Below are positions 36,769-46,356 of a stretch of 64,000 bases of DNA, in pieces. Position numbers and translations under genes: made by a program. The DNA lies in assembly GCF_000518085.1 (NCBI RefSeq), contig NZ_JACX01000008.1, positions 1 through 64,000 of the forward strand, in the 5' to 3' direction. How positions within the stretch are numbered: the stretch's first letter is position 1; the number at the start of each line of letters is the position of its first letter. The notes under the pieces are model-generated. The model was not told the DNA's origin. It searched no databases and saw nothing but the letters and a program-made list of their open reading frames with translations. The stretch is from Bartonella grahamii ATCC 700132. Lineage in GTDB: Bacteria; Pseudomonadota; Alphaproteobacteria; Rhizobiales; Rhizobiaceae.

Positions 36769-37308
36769 TTATTGATTAGCTATAACCTCTTTTTGGGATA
36801 CGCTTCGAATGAGTAAATCAATGAATAAGCTAAGAGTATAAGAATTGGCCATTTTAGCTTTCATATCGATCAGAGAGGTTGTAGTCTTGGGGTTAAGTCC
36901 ATTTGATAAACCTTGTCTTGACAAATATTGCTGCAATTTTTCATAAGAACTGTCGATTTTTTCTTGATTCGGTTTTTCATTACGATCACTATTGGCAAGA
37001 GTTTCTTCTAGTCCTTCGATTTTTTTAATAAAATAATTCCAGTCAAAATCACCTTTTGTATATTCGGTGTCAAACATTTTTCCTTGTCCAGTTAAAAGCC
37101 AATTAATATTGACACCATATAACGTGCGGTATGTTTGTAAGACACTAAGATTGGGTTCTCTCTCTCCACGCTCATAAAAAGCAATGGAATTTTTTGTCAT
37201 GCTAAAATTTTTAGCTAAGGTTTCACGTGATGGATCGCCTAAAGCAAGACGTACATAACGTAAACGTTTTCCAAATATGGTTTTTGATTCAGTTTCAGGA
37301 CGTGCCAC
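36769..37308 (-). CDS. XRE-family phage-repressor-like regulator
   Basis: 179 residues. The N-terminal HTH is at about residues 12-66 (KRLRYVRLALG, RETLAKNFSMTKNSIAFYER, NLSVLQTYRTLYGVNINWLL), a CI/Cro-like DNA-binding domain ending in the common NWLLTG motif. The rest is helical with a possible coiled coil. There is no S24 peptidase domain, so RecA-triggered cleavage is not expected. It sits at the right edge of the prophage-like island. Confidence 0.82.
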   Translation of the reverse strand: MARPETESKTIFGKRLRYVRLALGDPSRETLAKNFSMTKNSIAFYERGEREPNLSVLQTYRTLYGVNINWLLTGQGKMFDTEYTKGDFDWNYFIKKIEGLEETLANSDRNEKPNQEKIDSSYEKLQQYLSRQGLSNGLNPKTTTSLIDMKAKMANSYTLSLFIDLLIRSVSQKEVIANQ

Positions 37309-37669
37309 GAATTATCTCCCTCAGTAAATCATCATGGTATAAATCATTAAATAATAAAAGCACACTATGTATTAATATTCTATGATATAATGTCAATATT
37401 TATAGCTTTAATTTCTTTTTATTTTTTTATTTTCGTGGATAGAAAGAAATCTTTCGCTTGTTGTATTGACAATTGATATTCATTTCAAAACAAAATTCTC
37501 TGTTTGCTACATTTGTCTCTTGCTTTTTTTGAGAGAATTTTCATGTAACTTTACCATATATATTCTATACACTTCTGCATCAATAGATGCAACTTTAAAG
37601 AGATGCAAACTTTGAATTTGGACTGGGTGTGTTTTAGATGAATGAGAAAATAAACTTTGAGGAATGATC
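37309..37669. other. Spacer between divergent genes
   Basis: 0.36 kb between the XRE repressor and the TerC gene. No manganese (yybP-ykoY-type) riboswitch pattern was recognised ahead of the TerC gene. Confidence 0.5.
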
Positions 37670-38722
37670 ATGGCCCTATTACGCTATTTTGGGTTTGCTT
37701 TTTTTTTCACGATTATTGGTGTCTTTTTAGGAGGGGTTATTGGTTGGTTTGAAACGGAAAGTATTACTGGTTTTCTTAAATATTTTTTTATTTGCTTTGT
37801 TTTAGGAGTTTTAGAAATTTCTTTATCTTTTGATAATTCTATTATCAATGCGCGTGTTCTTAGTAGAATGGATCCGTTGTGGCGTCGTCGTTTTCTTATA
37901 TGGGGCATTTTGATAGCTGTATTTGGGATGCGAATTGTTTTTCCATTATTGGTGGTTGTCGTTGCTGTTGGGATTAATCCAATTGCGGCAGTCAAATTAG
38001 CGATATGGGAACCACACCGATATGCTGAAGTTTTAACCGATGCACATATGGGGATTGCTGCTTTTGGAGGCACTTTCCTTATGATGGTTGGCTTAAAATA
38101 TTTTTTTGATTCTGAAAAAGAGGTACATTGGCTTAATGTTATAGAGAGACCTGCTCAAAAGTTTGGGGCGCTTGTTGGGATTGATATTGCAATTGTTTTG
38201 ATTTTGATCTTATTTGTTTCAGCTCAGATTGACACAGAAGATAAAATAACTTTTTTATTGGCAGCCCTTTATGGACTTTTGACCTTTATCGGTGTTGAAG
38301 TTGTCGGTCATCTCTTGGATACCCCTCAAAAGACTTTAACAACAGTAACTCACGGGGGAGTAGGGGCGTTTCTTTATTTAGAAGTTCTTGATGCTAGTTT
38401 TTCTTTCGATGGCGTGGTTGGTGCTTTTGCCTTTTCACACAACCTTTTTATTATTGCGATAGGTCTTGGTATCGGTGCATTTTACGTTCGTTCTATGACA
38501 ATTATGTTGGTTGAATCAGGAACATTATTGCATTATCGTTATTTGGAGCATGGGGCTTTTTATGCAATTTTGGTTCTTGCAGTGATTATGTATCTGCAAA
38601 CGATTATATCGGTTCCTGAAGTTTTAACAGGACTTGTAGGAGTCTGTATTATTGGAATGGCATTATATTCTTCGATTCGTTTTAAGCATCGTCAATTGGA
38701 TAAACATGTTGTGTCTAAGTAA
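37670..38722 (+). CDS. TerC/DUF475-family integral membrane protein
   Basis: 350 residues with about nine membrane segments. The DUF475 signature LGVLEISLSFDNSIINARVL is near residue 45, with the acidic pair E and D in the membrane. A second acidic site is in LEVLDASFSFDGVVGAFAFS near residue 240. TerC-related proteins are implicated in tellurite resistance and in manganese export. The start at 37670 has GAGGA about 7 bases upstream. It is a single gene. Confidence 0.88.
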   Translation: MALLRYFGFAFFFTIIGVFLGGVIGWFETESITGFLKYFFICFVLGVLEISLSFDNSIINARVLSRMDPLWRRRFLIWGILIAVFGMRIVFPLLVVVVAVGINPIAAVKLAIWEPHRYAEVLTDAHMGIAAFGGTFLMMVGLKYFFDSEKEVHWLNVIERPAQKFGALVGIDIAIVLILILFVSAQIDTEDKITFLLAALYGLLTFIGVEVVGHLLDTPQKTLTTVTHGGVGAFLYLEVLDASFSFDGVVGAFAFSHNLFIIAIGLGIGAFYVRSMTIMLVESGTLLHYRYLEHGAFYAILVLAVIMYLQTIISVPEVLTGLVGVCIIGMALYSSIRFKHRQLDKHVVSK

Positions 38723-39182
38723 TGGAGATTTCTTCTTTTCTCAGGCTTTTGTTTATCGCATATCTTTGAATAGAAAGAGGTCTTTTATGCAAAATAAAAT
38801 ACTATTCTATTTTATTGCTTATTTGCGTTTTTGTTTTAAAGTTGAGTCCATCGCATGATACTACTCATGAAGGGAATAGTGTACAATCTCTAAGGTGCTT
38901 TTTGACCTAAATTTAAGACAGAAAGCTGATGCTATACTTTTTACTAGCTTTCAATAGTATGACAAGCTCTTGCATCTAATGGTTCATAAGAAGTGTTTTT
39001 ACTGTTTTTTTGAATGATTTTTATTCATACATTGATTCTCTTTGTAACGTGTAGGAGAATGGTTTTGAAACAGGTTTGAAATGAGAGAATTTACGATATT
39101 CTAGACTCTCACTTAAATATGTGAAAAATAATTTATCCTTTATAAATCAGTATATTATAGTAGTAGATTAGAGAAGAATATT
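38723..39182. other. Spacer holding a dispersed-repeat copy
   Basis: 0.46 kb between the convergent TerC and pncA genes. Most of it (38925-39170) is a copy of the dispersed repeat. Confidence 0.5.
38925..39170 (+). repeat. Degenerate dispersed repeat, copy 2
   Basis: Shares with the 42.5-kb copy: AAGCTG at the head, TCAATAGT, AGTGTTTTTAC, GGTTTGAAATGAGAGAATTT, and TATAAATCA near the end. About 245 bp with gaps. Confidence 0.5.
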
Positions 39183-39791
39183 TTAAGAGACCATTAAAAG
39201 CTCTATACCAGCTTCGTTCATAGTTTTAAGCATAGTGTTTAGTGATCCGTTTACATCAATACCAGCACAGGCATTTAATGAAACACTGACTTTAAAACCG
39301 CATTGTATAGCGTGAAGAGCAGAAAATCCGACACAAAAATCAGTTGCTAAGCCACACATAATAAGCTTGGTAAAACCATGTTCTTTGAGATAAACTTGTA
39401 AACCTGTTGGTGTTTTTTGATCATTTTCAAGAAAAGCAGAATAGCTATCCATTTTTTGATTATAGCCTTTTCTAAGGATAAGTTGTGCTTTTTCTACTCT
39501 AAGAGATGGATGAAATTCTGCTCCTTTTGTTCCTCGTATGCAATGATCAGGCCAGAGTATTTGAGGACCATAGTCAAGAATGATGGTATCATAGGGCTTT
39601 TTTTCAGGATAGCAGGAAGCAAAGCTGCAATGGTTTTTTGGGTGCCAGTCTTGGGTTAAGATAACGTGGTCAAAATGATTTATGAGATTATTGACGGCGG
39701 GTAAAATAGCATCACCTTGTGGTACGGCAAGTGCTCCACCTAGTAAGAAGTCATTTTGAACATCAATGACGATTAAGGCTTTTTTTTCCAT
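39183..39791 (-). CDS. pncA: Nicotinamidase PncA
   Basis: 202 residues. The catalytic Asp is in LIVIDVQNDFL near residue 10. The metal site is DWHPKNHCSF. Lys of LRKGYNQ and the nucleophile Cys of GLATDFCVGFSAL near 155 complete the triad. It deamidates nicotinamide to nicotinate for NAD salvage. Two possible isochorismatase-family activities (nicotinamidase, pyrazinamidase) share these residues. It stands 46 bp after the hypothetical gene on the same strand and may be co-transcribed with it. Confidence 0.94.
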   Translation of the reverse strand: MEKKALIVIDVQNDFLLGGALAVPQGDAILPAVNNLINHFDHVILTQDWHPKNHCSFASCYPEKKPYDTIILDYGPQILWPDHCIRGTKGAEFHPSLRVEKAQLILRKGYNQKMDSYSAFLENDQKTPTGLQVYLKEHGFTKLIMCGLATDFCVGFSALHAIQCGFKVSVSLNACAGIDVNGSLNTMLKTMNEAGIELLMVS

Positions 39792-39837
39792 AAATATATT
39801 CCTATATGAGATGATCTTTTATCGTATTTTTAAAAAG

Positions 39838-40374
39838 CTATATTTCGTCTTGAAGTTTTGAAATGATTTGCTGAATATTGATATTATTTTTATAATTATC
39901 AAGCCAAAAGAGGGGGATGGATAAGTTTTTACAATTGGTTTTATAGTTTTTTACGAATTGTAACCACGTACCAATGGGAAGTGCACTGTAGTCATTTGTT
40001 GCTATGTGTTGATGCAAAGCTTTCATGATCATTGGGCTTGGGACGTCAGATCCCATAAGGCGGCGATCGTTTTGTAAACGTAATTTAAGCCATGTCAAGG
40101 CAAGGGGGGAAGACCATTGTTTCCCGTAGCAAAAAATCGATGAAAAAAGGGAAGGATTTTTTACTGCGTAATATAAAGCCCATAAAGCGAAAAAAGAAGG
40201 CGCATAGAGAATTGCTTTTCTTTTTGGTACCATATTACATTGATAAGTTGGTTTAATACGATAAAAATACAATGTTATATCTGGTATGGAAAAGAGAGGC
40301 AATGTTTGATAACAGGTTTCAGGTACAGCTAAAAAGATTTGCTTTTTGCTTTTTTGGGGGATGTTTTTTTGCAT
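39838..40374 (-). CDS. Conserved-looking hypothetical protein
   Basis: 178 residues, with no family recognised. It has a basic N terminus and a mid segment ILYAPSFFALWALYYAVKNP that is hydrophobic but probably buried rather than membrane-spanning. A Trp/Leu-rich core (SPLALTWLKLRLQNDRRLMG) and a polar C terminus follow. Codon use is like its neighbours. It is upstream of pncA in the same direction, so the two may share a transcript. Confidence 0.6.
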   Translation of the reverse strand: MQKNIPQKSKKQIFLAVPETCYQTLPLFSIPDITLYFYRIKPTYQCNMVPKRKAILYAPSFFALWALYYAVKNPSLFSSIFCYGKQWSSPLALTWLKLRLQNDRRLMGSDVPSPMIMKALHQHIATNDYSALPIGTWLQFVKNYKTNCKNLSIPLFWLDNYKNNINIQQIISKLQDEI

Positions 40375-40536
40375 TCAGGACCATACTGGGGCTTGTGAGA
40401 TTAGAAAAAATGTACCAATATAAAGTGAAAAGCTTTTGATACGATGTAAGTGCTATTTACTGTACAGTTTCAAAAAGCAAAAGCAGTTTTTTTCAAAATT
40501 CTAATCTTTAATATCGCACAATATAAAGAGAAATTT

Positions 40537-42186
40537 ATGGCACGTCAATTTATCTATCATATGGCTGGGCTTAACAAGTCTTACGGCAATAAAAAAGTTC
40601 TAGAAAATATTCATTTGTCTTTTTATCCAGATGCGAAGATCGGTATTTTAGGGCCGAATGGTGCAGGGAAGTCAACTATTTTACGTATTATGGCTGGGCT
40701 AGATAAGGAATATACGGGAGAAGCATGGATTTCTGAAGGAGCACGCTGTGGCTATCTACCACAAGAACCTTTGCTTGATGCGAGCAAAGATGTGCGTGGC
40801 AATGTGATGGAAGGTGTTGCAGATAAACAAGAAATTCTTGAGCGTTATAACGAATTGATGATGAATTATAGCGAGGAAACGGCTGATGAAAGTGCACGGC
40901 TTCAGGACATTATTGATAGTCAGAATCTTTGGGATTTAGAAAGTCAAGTGGAAATGGCTATGGCTGCTCTTGGTTGTCCGCCAGCCGATGGGGATGTAAC
41001 AAAACTTTCGGGTGGTGAGAAGCGGCGTGTTGCACTTTGTAAATTGCTTTTGTCAAAACCTGATTTGTTACTTTTGGATGAACCGACAAACCATTTAGAT
41101 GCTGAAACGACGGCTTGGCTTGAAAGGCATCTACGTGAATATCCTGGGGCTGTGCTTTTGATAACCCATGATCGTTATTTTCTCGACAATGTAACGGGTT
41201 GGATTTTAGAGTTAGATCGCGGGAGAGGTATTCCTTATGAGGGGAACTATTCTGCTTATTTGGGGGCTAAAGCCAAGCGTTTGGCTCAAGAAGGACGTGA
41301 AGAGGCAGCGCGTCAACGTGCTTTATCACGTGAGCAAGAATGGATCGCTTCTAGTCCAAAAGGGCGACAAGCAAAGTCAAAAGCTCGGATTAAGGCTTAT
41401 GATGAGTTGGTTCAAGCAGCACGTGAGCGTCGTCCTGGAGAGGCACAAATTATTATCCCTATTGGAGAAAGATTAGGACAGGTTGTTATTGAAGTTGATA
41501 ATCTCTCTAAAGCTTATGGTGAGCGTGTATTGATTGATTCTCTTTCTTTTAAACTTCCTGCTGGTGGTATTGTCGGCGTTATTGGGGCCAATGGTATGGG
41601 AAAGTCGACCTTGTTTAAAATGTTGACGGGACAGGAACAGCCCGATTCAGGTCAAATACGTATCGGTGAAACAGTTCACATGAGTTATGTGGATCAGAGT
41701 CGCGATTCCTTGGTGGGGAATAAAACTGTTTGGGAGGAAATTTCTGGTGGAAATGACATTATTAAATTAGGCAAATATGAGATGAATAGTCGCGCTTATT
41801 GCGGGGCTTTTAATTTCAAGGGGGCAGATCAACAGCAGAAGGTGGCAAATTTATCAGGAGGGCAGCGCAATCGCGTACATTTGGCGAAACTTCTAAAAGA
41901 GGGGGGGAATGTGCTTCTTCTTGATGAACCGACAAATGATCTTGATACTGAAACATTGGGTGCATTGGAAGATGCATTGGAAAATTTCGCTGGTTGTGCA
42001 GTTATCATATCGCATGACCGTATGTTTCTTGATCGATTGGCAACACATATTTTAGCCTTTGAAGGTGATGGCCATGTAGAATGGTTTGAAGGTAATTTTG
42101 CTGAATATGAGGCTGATAAAGTTCGTCGTCTTGGGGTGGAATCTCTTAATTCTAAGCATGCAAATTATAAACCTCTTACACGCTAG
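40537..42186 (+). CDS. ettA: ABC-F ATPase EttA (energy-dependent translational throttle)
   Basis: 549 residues with two ABC cassettes. Walker A motifs are GPNGAGKST near residue 39 and GANGMGKST near 355. Signatures are LSGGEKRRVALC and LSGGQRNRVHLA. Walker B is LLLLDEPTNHLD and LLLLDEPTNDLD. There is no membrane domain. The P-site tRNA interaction motif region with SPKGRQAKSKARIKAY is typical of EttA. It binds the ribosomal E site and gates entry into elongation by ATP/ADP ratio. The start MARQFIYHM at 40537 is preferred over the extended frame to 40450. Confidence 0.94.
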   Translation: MARQFIYHMAGLNKSYGNKKVLENIHLSFYPDAKIGILGPNGAGKSTILRIMAGLDKEYTGEAWISEGARCGYLPQEPLLDASKDVRGNVMEGVADKQEILERYNELMMNYSEETADESARLQDIIDSQNLWDLESQVEMAMAALGCPPADGDVTKLSGGEKRRVALCKLLLSKPDLLLLDEPTNHLDAETTAWLERHLREYPGAVLLITHDRYFLDNVTGWILELDRGRGIPYEGNYSAYLGAKAKRLAQEGREEAARQRALSREQEWIASSPKGRQAKSKARIKAYDELVQAARERRPGEAQIIIPIGERLGQVVIEVDNLSKAYGERVLIDSLSFKLPAGGIVGVIGANGMGKSTLFKMLTGQEQPDSGQIRIGETVHMSYVDQSRDSLVGNKTVWEEISGGNDIIKLGKYEMNSRAYCGAFNFKGADQQQKVANLSGGQRNRVHLAKLLKEGGNVLLLDEPTNDLDTETLGALEDALENFAGCAVIISHDRMFLDRLATHILAFEGDGHVEWFEGNFAEYEADKVRRLGVESLNSKHANYKPLTR

Positions 42187-42464
42187 AATTTCTTATCTTA
42201 TCTCAACGTTTTTGAAAAAATGGTGTATTTTATTGCATTTGTTATTTCATAAATAAAGTGTGTGTGTACTCTGTGGAAGTTTTTATTCATTGAAAATAGT
42301 AAGAGATACTTTATGAAATTACGACCTAGATAGGGTTATTCTACTCATGATATATAACCGACTATTGCTTGTAAAATTGCAATGAAAAGGAGGAGATGAA
42401 GAGTGTAGCACTATTTCTACAAATGCTCTAGTCATTGAGCATTATCATCTTTACTTAATAAAAA

Positions 42465-42705
42465 TGCAAGCTGGCACCATCATGTTATTTATTTTCTCTC
42501 AATAGTGTGCAGTTCTTGTTTTGAGATGGCTATAAAAAGTATTTTTATCCATATGTCTCCTCTGTTTATGAGCTGTAAGAGAATAATTTGGATTGATTTA
42601 TCATGAATAGGTTTGAAATGAGAAAAATTTACGGTACTCCGATGTTTTATTCAAGTTGAAAATGATGAATTGTTATTATAAATCAATGCATTATCATTAT
42701 AACGA
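42465..42705 (+). repeat. Degenerate dispersed repeat, copy 3 (best preserved)
   Basis: Key stretches in order: AAGCTGGCACCATCATG, TTTTGAGATGGCTATAAAAA, CATGAATAGGTTTGAAATGA, AAAATTTACG, GATGAATTGTTATTATAAAT, CAATGCATTATC. All have counterparts in the other copies. Confidence 0.55.
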
Positions 42706-42821
42706 GAAGCAGGGGGATAATCTGTTCGTTTTTTACAGTAGCCTATTTTTTTCATAGTATAATAAAATAGAGAGAACAAAATAGATGAGAATATGCGTTT
42801 TATGCTTGACTTTTTTTTCTG

Positions 42822-42835
42822 TAAACAAATGTTTA
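42822..42835. promoter_or_regulatory. Palindrome TAAACA-AA-TGTTTA at the ArsR-fusion promoter
   Basis: A perfect 6-bp inverted repeat, 22 bp before the start of the ArsR-methyltransferase gene. A TTGACT (42806-42811) lies just upstream as a likely -35. A repressor bound here would block the promoter, as is usual for ArsR proteins, so autoregulation is inferred. Confidence 0.45.
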
Positions 42836-42857
42836 TAGGAATGTTTAAGGGATAATT

Positions 42858-43796
42858 ATGAAAAAAAGTGCAAGTTTAGATGCAATGATTGTGCTGCTAA
42901 ATGCGGTCGCAGAAATAAACCATTTACGTGTTCTTACGCTCTTGCGTCATGAAGATTTAACAATTTCTGATTTTATTTTTATTCTTGATCAGTCGCAAGC
43001 GTGTATATCACGATATTTACGTTTGTTGTACGAAGCACGATTGATTGAGCGTTATCAGAAGGGAGATAGCCTTTATTTTAAGCTTTGTCATGATTTTTGG
43101 GGTAAAAACATTGTGATGGGTGTTCTTTCGGCTTTGCCAAAGCATGATATGTTGTTAGCGCATGATTTAGAACGTTTGAAGGATGTTAAAAAGCAGCGTC
43201 AAAAAACGAGGAAGAAGCATTTTTTACAAAATACGTTGCAATGGGATGTATTACGGTCATCCTATATGGCAGATCATGGTGTGGAAAACGCTTTACTTGA
43301 AATCATTGGCGATAAACCATTTCAAACGATGCTGAATATTGGAATAGGTGGAGACTCTGTCTTAAAATTGTTTTCTAATCTTTATACGGATGCGGTTGAA
43401 GTTGTGCTTGATAGCAATGTTTTTCACTTGTCTGTTGGAGATACAACTTTTGATTTAGTTATTCTTCATTGGGTTTTACATTTTCTTGAAAATCCTGAAA
43501 TGTTTCTTCATGAGATATCAAGTGTTTTGCGTCCTCATGGACGTTTATTGATTGTGGATTTTGGTTATCATGAAATTGAGTCTTCATATTCTGATCAAGC
43601 ACATATACGTTTTGGATTTTCGGCTTTACAAATAGAACAATGGCTTAAAAATACGGGACTTGTTCCAGAACAAACGGTTTGTCTTACTCCTATACAAAAT
43701 GAAAACAGTGAGAAGGGTATGGTTACGCTTTGGCTTGCTCGTGATCCGCGTTTATTAGTTGACGATATCAAAGATAAACAAGTCGATTTTGCATAA
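42858..43796 (+). CDS. ArsR-type regulator fused to a shortened SAM-methyltransferase domain
   Basis: 312 residues. The ArsR winged helix fills about 10-85 (LRVLTLLRHEDLTISDFIFI, QACISRYLRLLYEARLIERY). The methyltransferase half keeps LNIGIGGDSVLKLF (motif I, normally LDLGTGTG) and TFDLVILHWVLHFLENPEMF and LRPHGRLLIVDFGYHE. About 25 residues expected between motif I and this segment, including the acidic SAM-ribose region and the QGD loop, are missing. The protein is therefore shorter than usual, and SAM binding may be lost. Family members in Rhizobiales sit beside metF and are thought to sense SAM; metF is not next to this one. Confidence 0.8.
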   Translation: MKKSASLDAMIVLLNAVAEINHLRVLTLLRHEDLTISDFIFILDQSQACISRYLRLLYEARLIERYQKGDSLYFKLCHDFWGKNIVMGVLSALPKHDMLLAHDLERLKDVKKQRQKTRKKHFLQNTLQWDVLRSSYMADHGVENALLEIIGDKPFQTMLNIGIGGDSVLKLFSNLYTDAVEVVLDSNVFHLSVGDTTFDLVILHWVLHFLENPEMFLHEISSVLRPHGRLLIVDFGYHEIESSYSDQAHIRFGFSALQIEQWLKNTGLVPEQTVCLTPIQNENSEKGMVTLWLARDPRLLVDDIKDKQVDFA

Positions 43797-44799
43797 ATCG
43801 CGTTTGTTAACCTGCTTTATTCTCTGATTTTTCTTAAGGAATAGCGTAGAGATAAAACTTTATTCAATCATTGATAATCTATTGTTTTTTACATTTGTAT
43901 TATGTTTTTATATGAGAGTATTGGTGTTTTACAGGGGCTTGGTGGCTATGTACTGTGTAATGAAAGCACCTTCTATAGAGTTAAGCCTATGAGGATCGTT
44001 ATTTAAGGTGTCTTGATATCATATTTGTTTTATTAGCCAATATATTGATTTTTTAGACTTCAATGAGAGGCTCGAATATAGGAATATTTTTTCATTTCAA
44101 ATTTCCTGTTTCAGAATCCAAAAGAGTCTGTTTGTCTGTTACAAGAGAAGATATTTATCTAAATAATACCGTTTGTAAAAGGAAATACATATTTCTAAAT
44201 ATGAGAGCGGCGGCGATATGATGTAGTAGCGCACAATATAATATAGTGATGACTCATACCTTCATAAATGTCAAAAATGGTGGTACCCAATAGATCTTAC
44301 GATGTCTCTTTAAAACAGGTGCTTAGATAAGAAGTACCTTGGAATTTTTAGTGAGGGGTGCAAAAAGATGCCCTAAAAAGACGAAGGGGTAAAAGGGTAA
44401 GACAATGCATGATTTTCATTATTTAAAACACAGCGTTATGAGCGTGTTTGAAAGTCGTAAAGGCAAATGAAAGGGATGGTAAAGATGGCAATAGGTTTTT
44501 ATCTTTGGGCTTTTATGTTTCATTCAAAATAAATGATGGTTTTTTTAATATTACTCAAACAGACGTAAATATTTTTACTCTAATTGGGCATATAAAAGCT
44601 GGGACTGTTTACATGGTTCTCATTTGCTCTAGTCTTTACCTCAAGCATATTGCCATGTTAGGAGCAGGTGTTGATTTACAAGTAATAGCAAACGTAAAAG
44701 CTTGGTAGATGACGCCATAAAATTACTCATAAATTAGTAATGGATTGGAGTGATATTCTGAATTTTAAAAACATTTTGTACAACAATGGTTATAATAGC
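43797..44799. other. Long spacer without a convincing gene
   Basis: 1.0 kb. An 86-codon frame at 44448-44708 has no SD or family match and is probably debris. An AAACAC / GTGTTT inverted repeat surrounds 44427-44452. Otherwise nothing was recognised. Confidence 0.45.
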
Positions 44800-44985
44800 G
44801 TATCTGACTTTACGTTTATTTCTTCTTACAAGCATTCATATATGGCGTTCGTCTATGTGTTTTTCATTATATTCATAAAAATAAGATTGACGATAATCTA
44901 TGGATAGTCCGTGGCTGAAAGTAGAAAAGAAAAGCGTAATATTACACTAAAGTTTCGTATCTCTTTATCATGAGAAGTATGAAGG
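44800..44985 (+). pseudogene. Relic of a tyrosine-recombinase (integrase) gene
   Basis: With frame jumps it reads TLRLFLLTSI, VFHYIHKNKIDDNLWIV and KRK. This echoes the L-L-T-x-x-R ... I..N.W.IP..xMKxKR core of P4-type integrases. It shares about 70 percent of bases, by eye, with the relic at 12790-12960. It is not functional. Confidence 0.4.
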
Positions 44986-45089
44986 TTATTAAAAAGGTTA
45001 TTAAATAAGTCCATTTTTCTTGCCAAAAGTGATTTTTTCTTTTTATGCTTACCGCTCATTTTATGACGCAGCCCGTTAGTATAGCGTAA

Positions 45090-45290
45090 AATTGATAGGG
45101 CATCATCGTTTTATGTTTTTTATCCATATGCTTTTTCTTGTTTGTGATGTGCCATAGTATGGCTATTCATTGATTCAATGGACGAAGATTTAAAATAAGG
45201 GAATCTTACGTTCTTGAGATCTCTCATGTAAGTTGTAAAATGATGAGTTATGATTGTAAATCAATGCATTATTTACGTTAGAAGAACAGA
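45090..45290 (+). repeat. Degenerate dispersed repeat, copy 4
   Basis: Recognised by TTTTATCCATATG, GGACGAAGATTTAAAATAAG, AATCTTACG, TGTAAAATGATGAGTTATGA and TGTAAATCAATGCATTAT, matching the copy at 42465-42705. It directly follows the integrase relic. Confidence 0.45.
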
Positions 45291-46047
45291 CTATAACAAT
45301 TTTTGAGCATAGAAACTACTGTGTGTATTATTTTACGGGATCATTTAAATGATAGAGATTAAGAGAAACTGTCTGCATTGATCTCGGTTTATTATGTTAA
45401 AATGCGTTAGAGCCTGTTGGTTATTGTAAAATAGTTTATCGTTATTTGAAATGATTATAGGACGTGATTCGAAACAAATATCTTCAGAGTTCTCATTTTT
45501 TCATAAAATTAAGCTGTTTAAATTCTTCATTGATTGTTACATGAGAGATGCGACAATATTTTAATAATCATTTACAAAATTTTTTATGAAGATAGATAAG
45601 ATTTTATTTCTCTAAATTTATTGTTTTCTTGCAAGAAGATGTTTTTCATTTTTTACGGTTATTTATGTAAGATTTTAAAAATCTACATTTTTCTTTTTGT
45701 GGTGATTGCTGTTGGAAAAGTGATTCTACTTTTACATAGTTTGATTTTTATAGGGTGGATACGTAGAAATTACGGTTTTTTTAATTATGATCATCAGAAT
45801 TATGAAAGAAACTATTTAAAAGTTATAATGATCGTAGATTCTAATTGATGCTTCTTGAAATAAAATTGCTTCAAATTGGGTCATTTTAAACTTTTTTTGC
45901 CTAAATTTAAACATTTTTAAACAATTTATAACTCTTTTATGTTTTTTTGCGTAGAAGATGATAAGAATTTCTTGTTGTTTAAAGAATTTTATTCCATAGC
46001 AAGAATATTGCATCGGCTATCTTAGTGGTTGATGTGAGAGGACGATC
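45291..46047. other. Spacer without a gene
   Basis: 0.76 kb, AT-rich. A 75-codon frame at 45621-45848 has an oily N terminus but no SD and unusual composition, so it is not called. Confidence 0.45.
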
Positions 46048-46126
46048 GGGGAACCTCCTCCCCCCCCCCCGCGTGGATCCCCTAGATTGTCTGGCCTGAC
46101 TGAGGATTTCCTCAGTCAGGCTTTTT
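46048..46126 (+). ncRNA. Candidate small RNA with anti-Shine-Dalgarno loop (alpha-r14/cuckoo-like)
   Basis: Hairpin 1: GGGGAACC / GGATCCCC (one A-A mismatch, 46048-46082), enclosing a loop with TCCTCC and a run of 11 C. The bases CCTCCTCCC at 46054-46062 equal the anti-SD motif reported for the Rhizobiales alpha-r14 (cuckoo) sRNAs and related alphaproteobacterial sRNAs. Hairpin 2 is a 12-bp perfect stem ending in T5. No coding gene leads into it. The 5' end and promoter were not located, so the true RNA may start further upstream. Confidence 0.6.
46094..46126 (+). terminator. Strong rho-independent terminator
   Basis: A perfect 12-bp stem GCCTGACTGAGG / CCTCAGTCAGGC with a 4-nt loop and T5. 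It forms the 3' end of the small-RNA candidate. Confidence 0.9.
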
Positions 46127-46356
46127 ATAATTGTTTTAGGGGATGTTGTAGCGTGTTATTAGGGGGAAGTGTAAGATCTGTTATTGTTTCGCCTATACTA
46201 CCTAAATACATGGGGGGCAGGTCTTGTTGGGCAGATAGTGTTAGCGTATTCATTTTCAATAATTTGATTTTTCTTTATTGAGGCATCGTTGAATGCTATA
46301 AGGAGAATCATAAAAGGAATCTATGTTTGTGTTCTGTGATCTTTAGGTAAGAGATA

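Larger units (their letters stand above)
42187..42857. other. Spacer holding a dispersed-repeat copy and an operator
   Basis: 0.67 kb without a gene. The dispersed repeat fills 42465-42705. A short palindrome near the next start is listed separately. Confidence 0.5.

Noticed and set aside
44448-44708. 86-codon plus-strand frame
   Set aside because: No SD or family match, and it sits in decayed DNA next to an integrase relic.
45621-45848. 75-codon oily frame
   Set aside because: Aromatic and Ile/Lys-rich composition is what AT-rich non-coding DNA gives; there is no SD.
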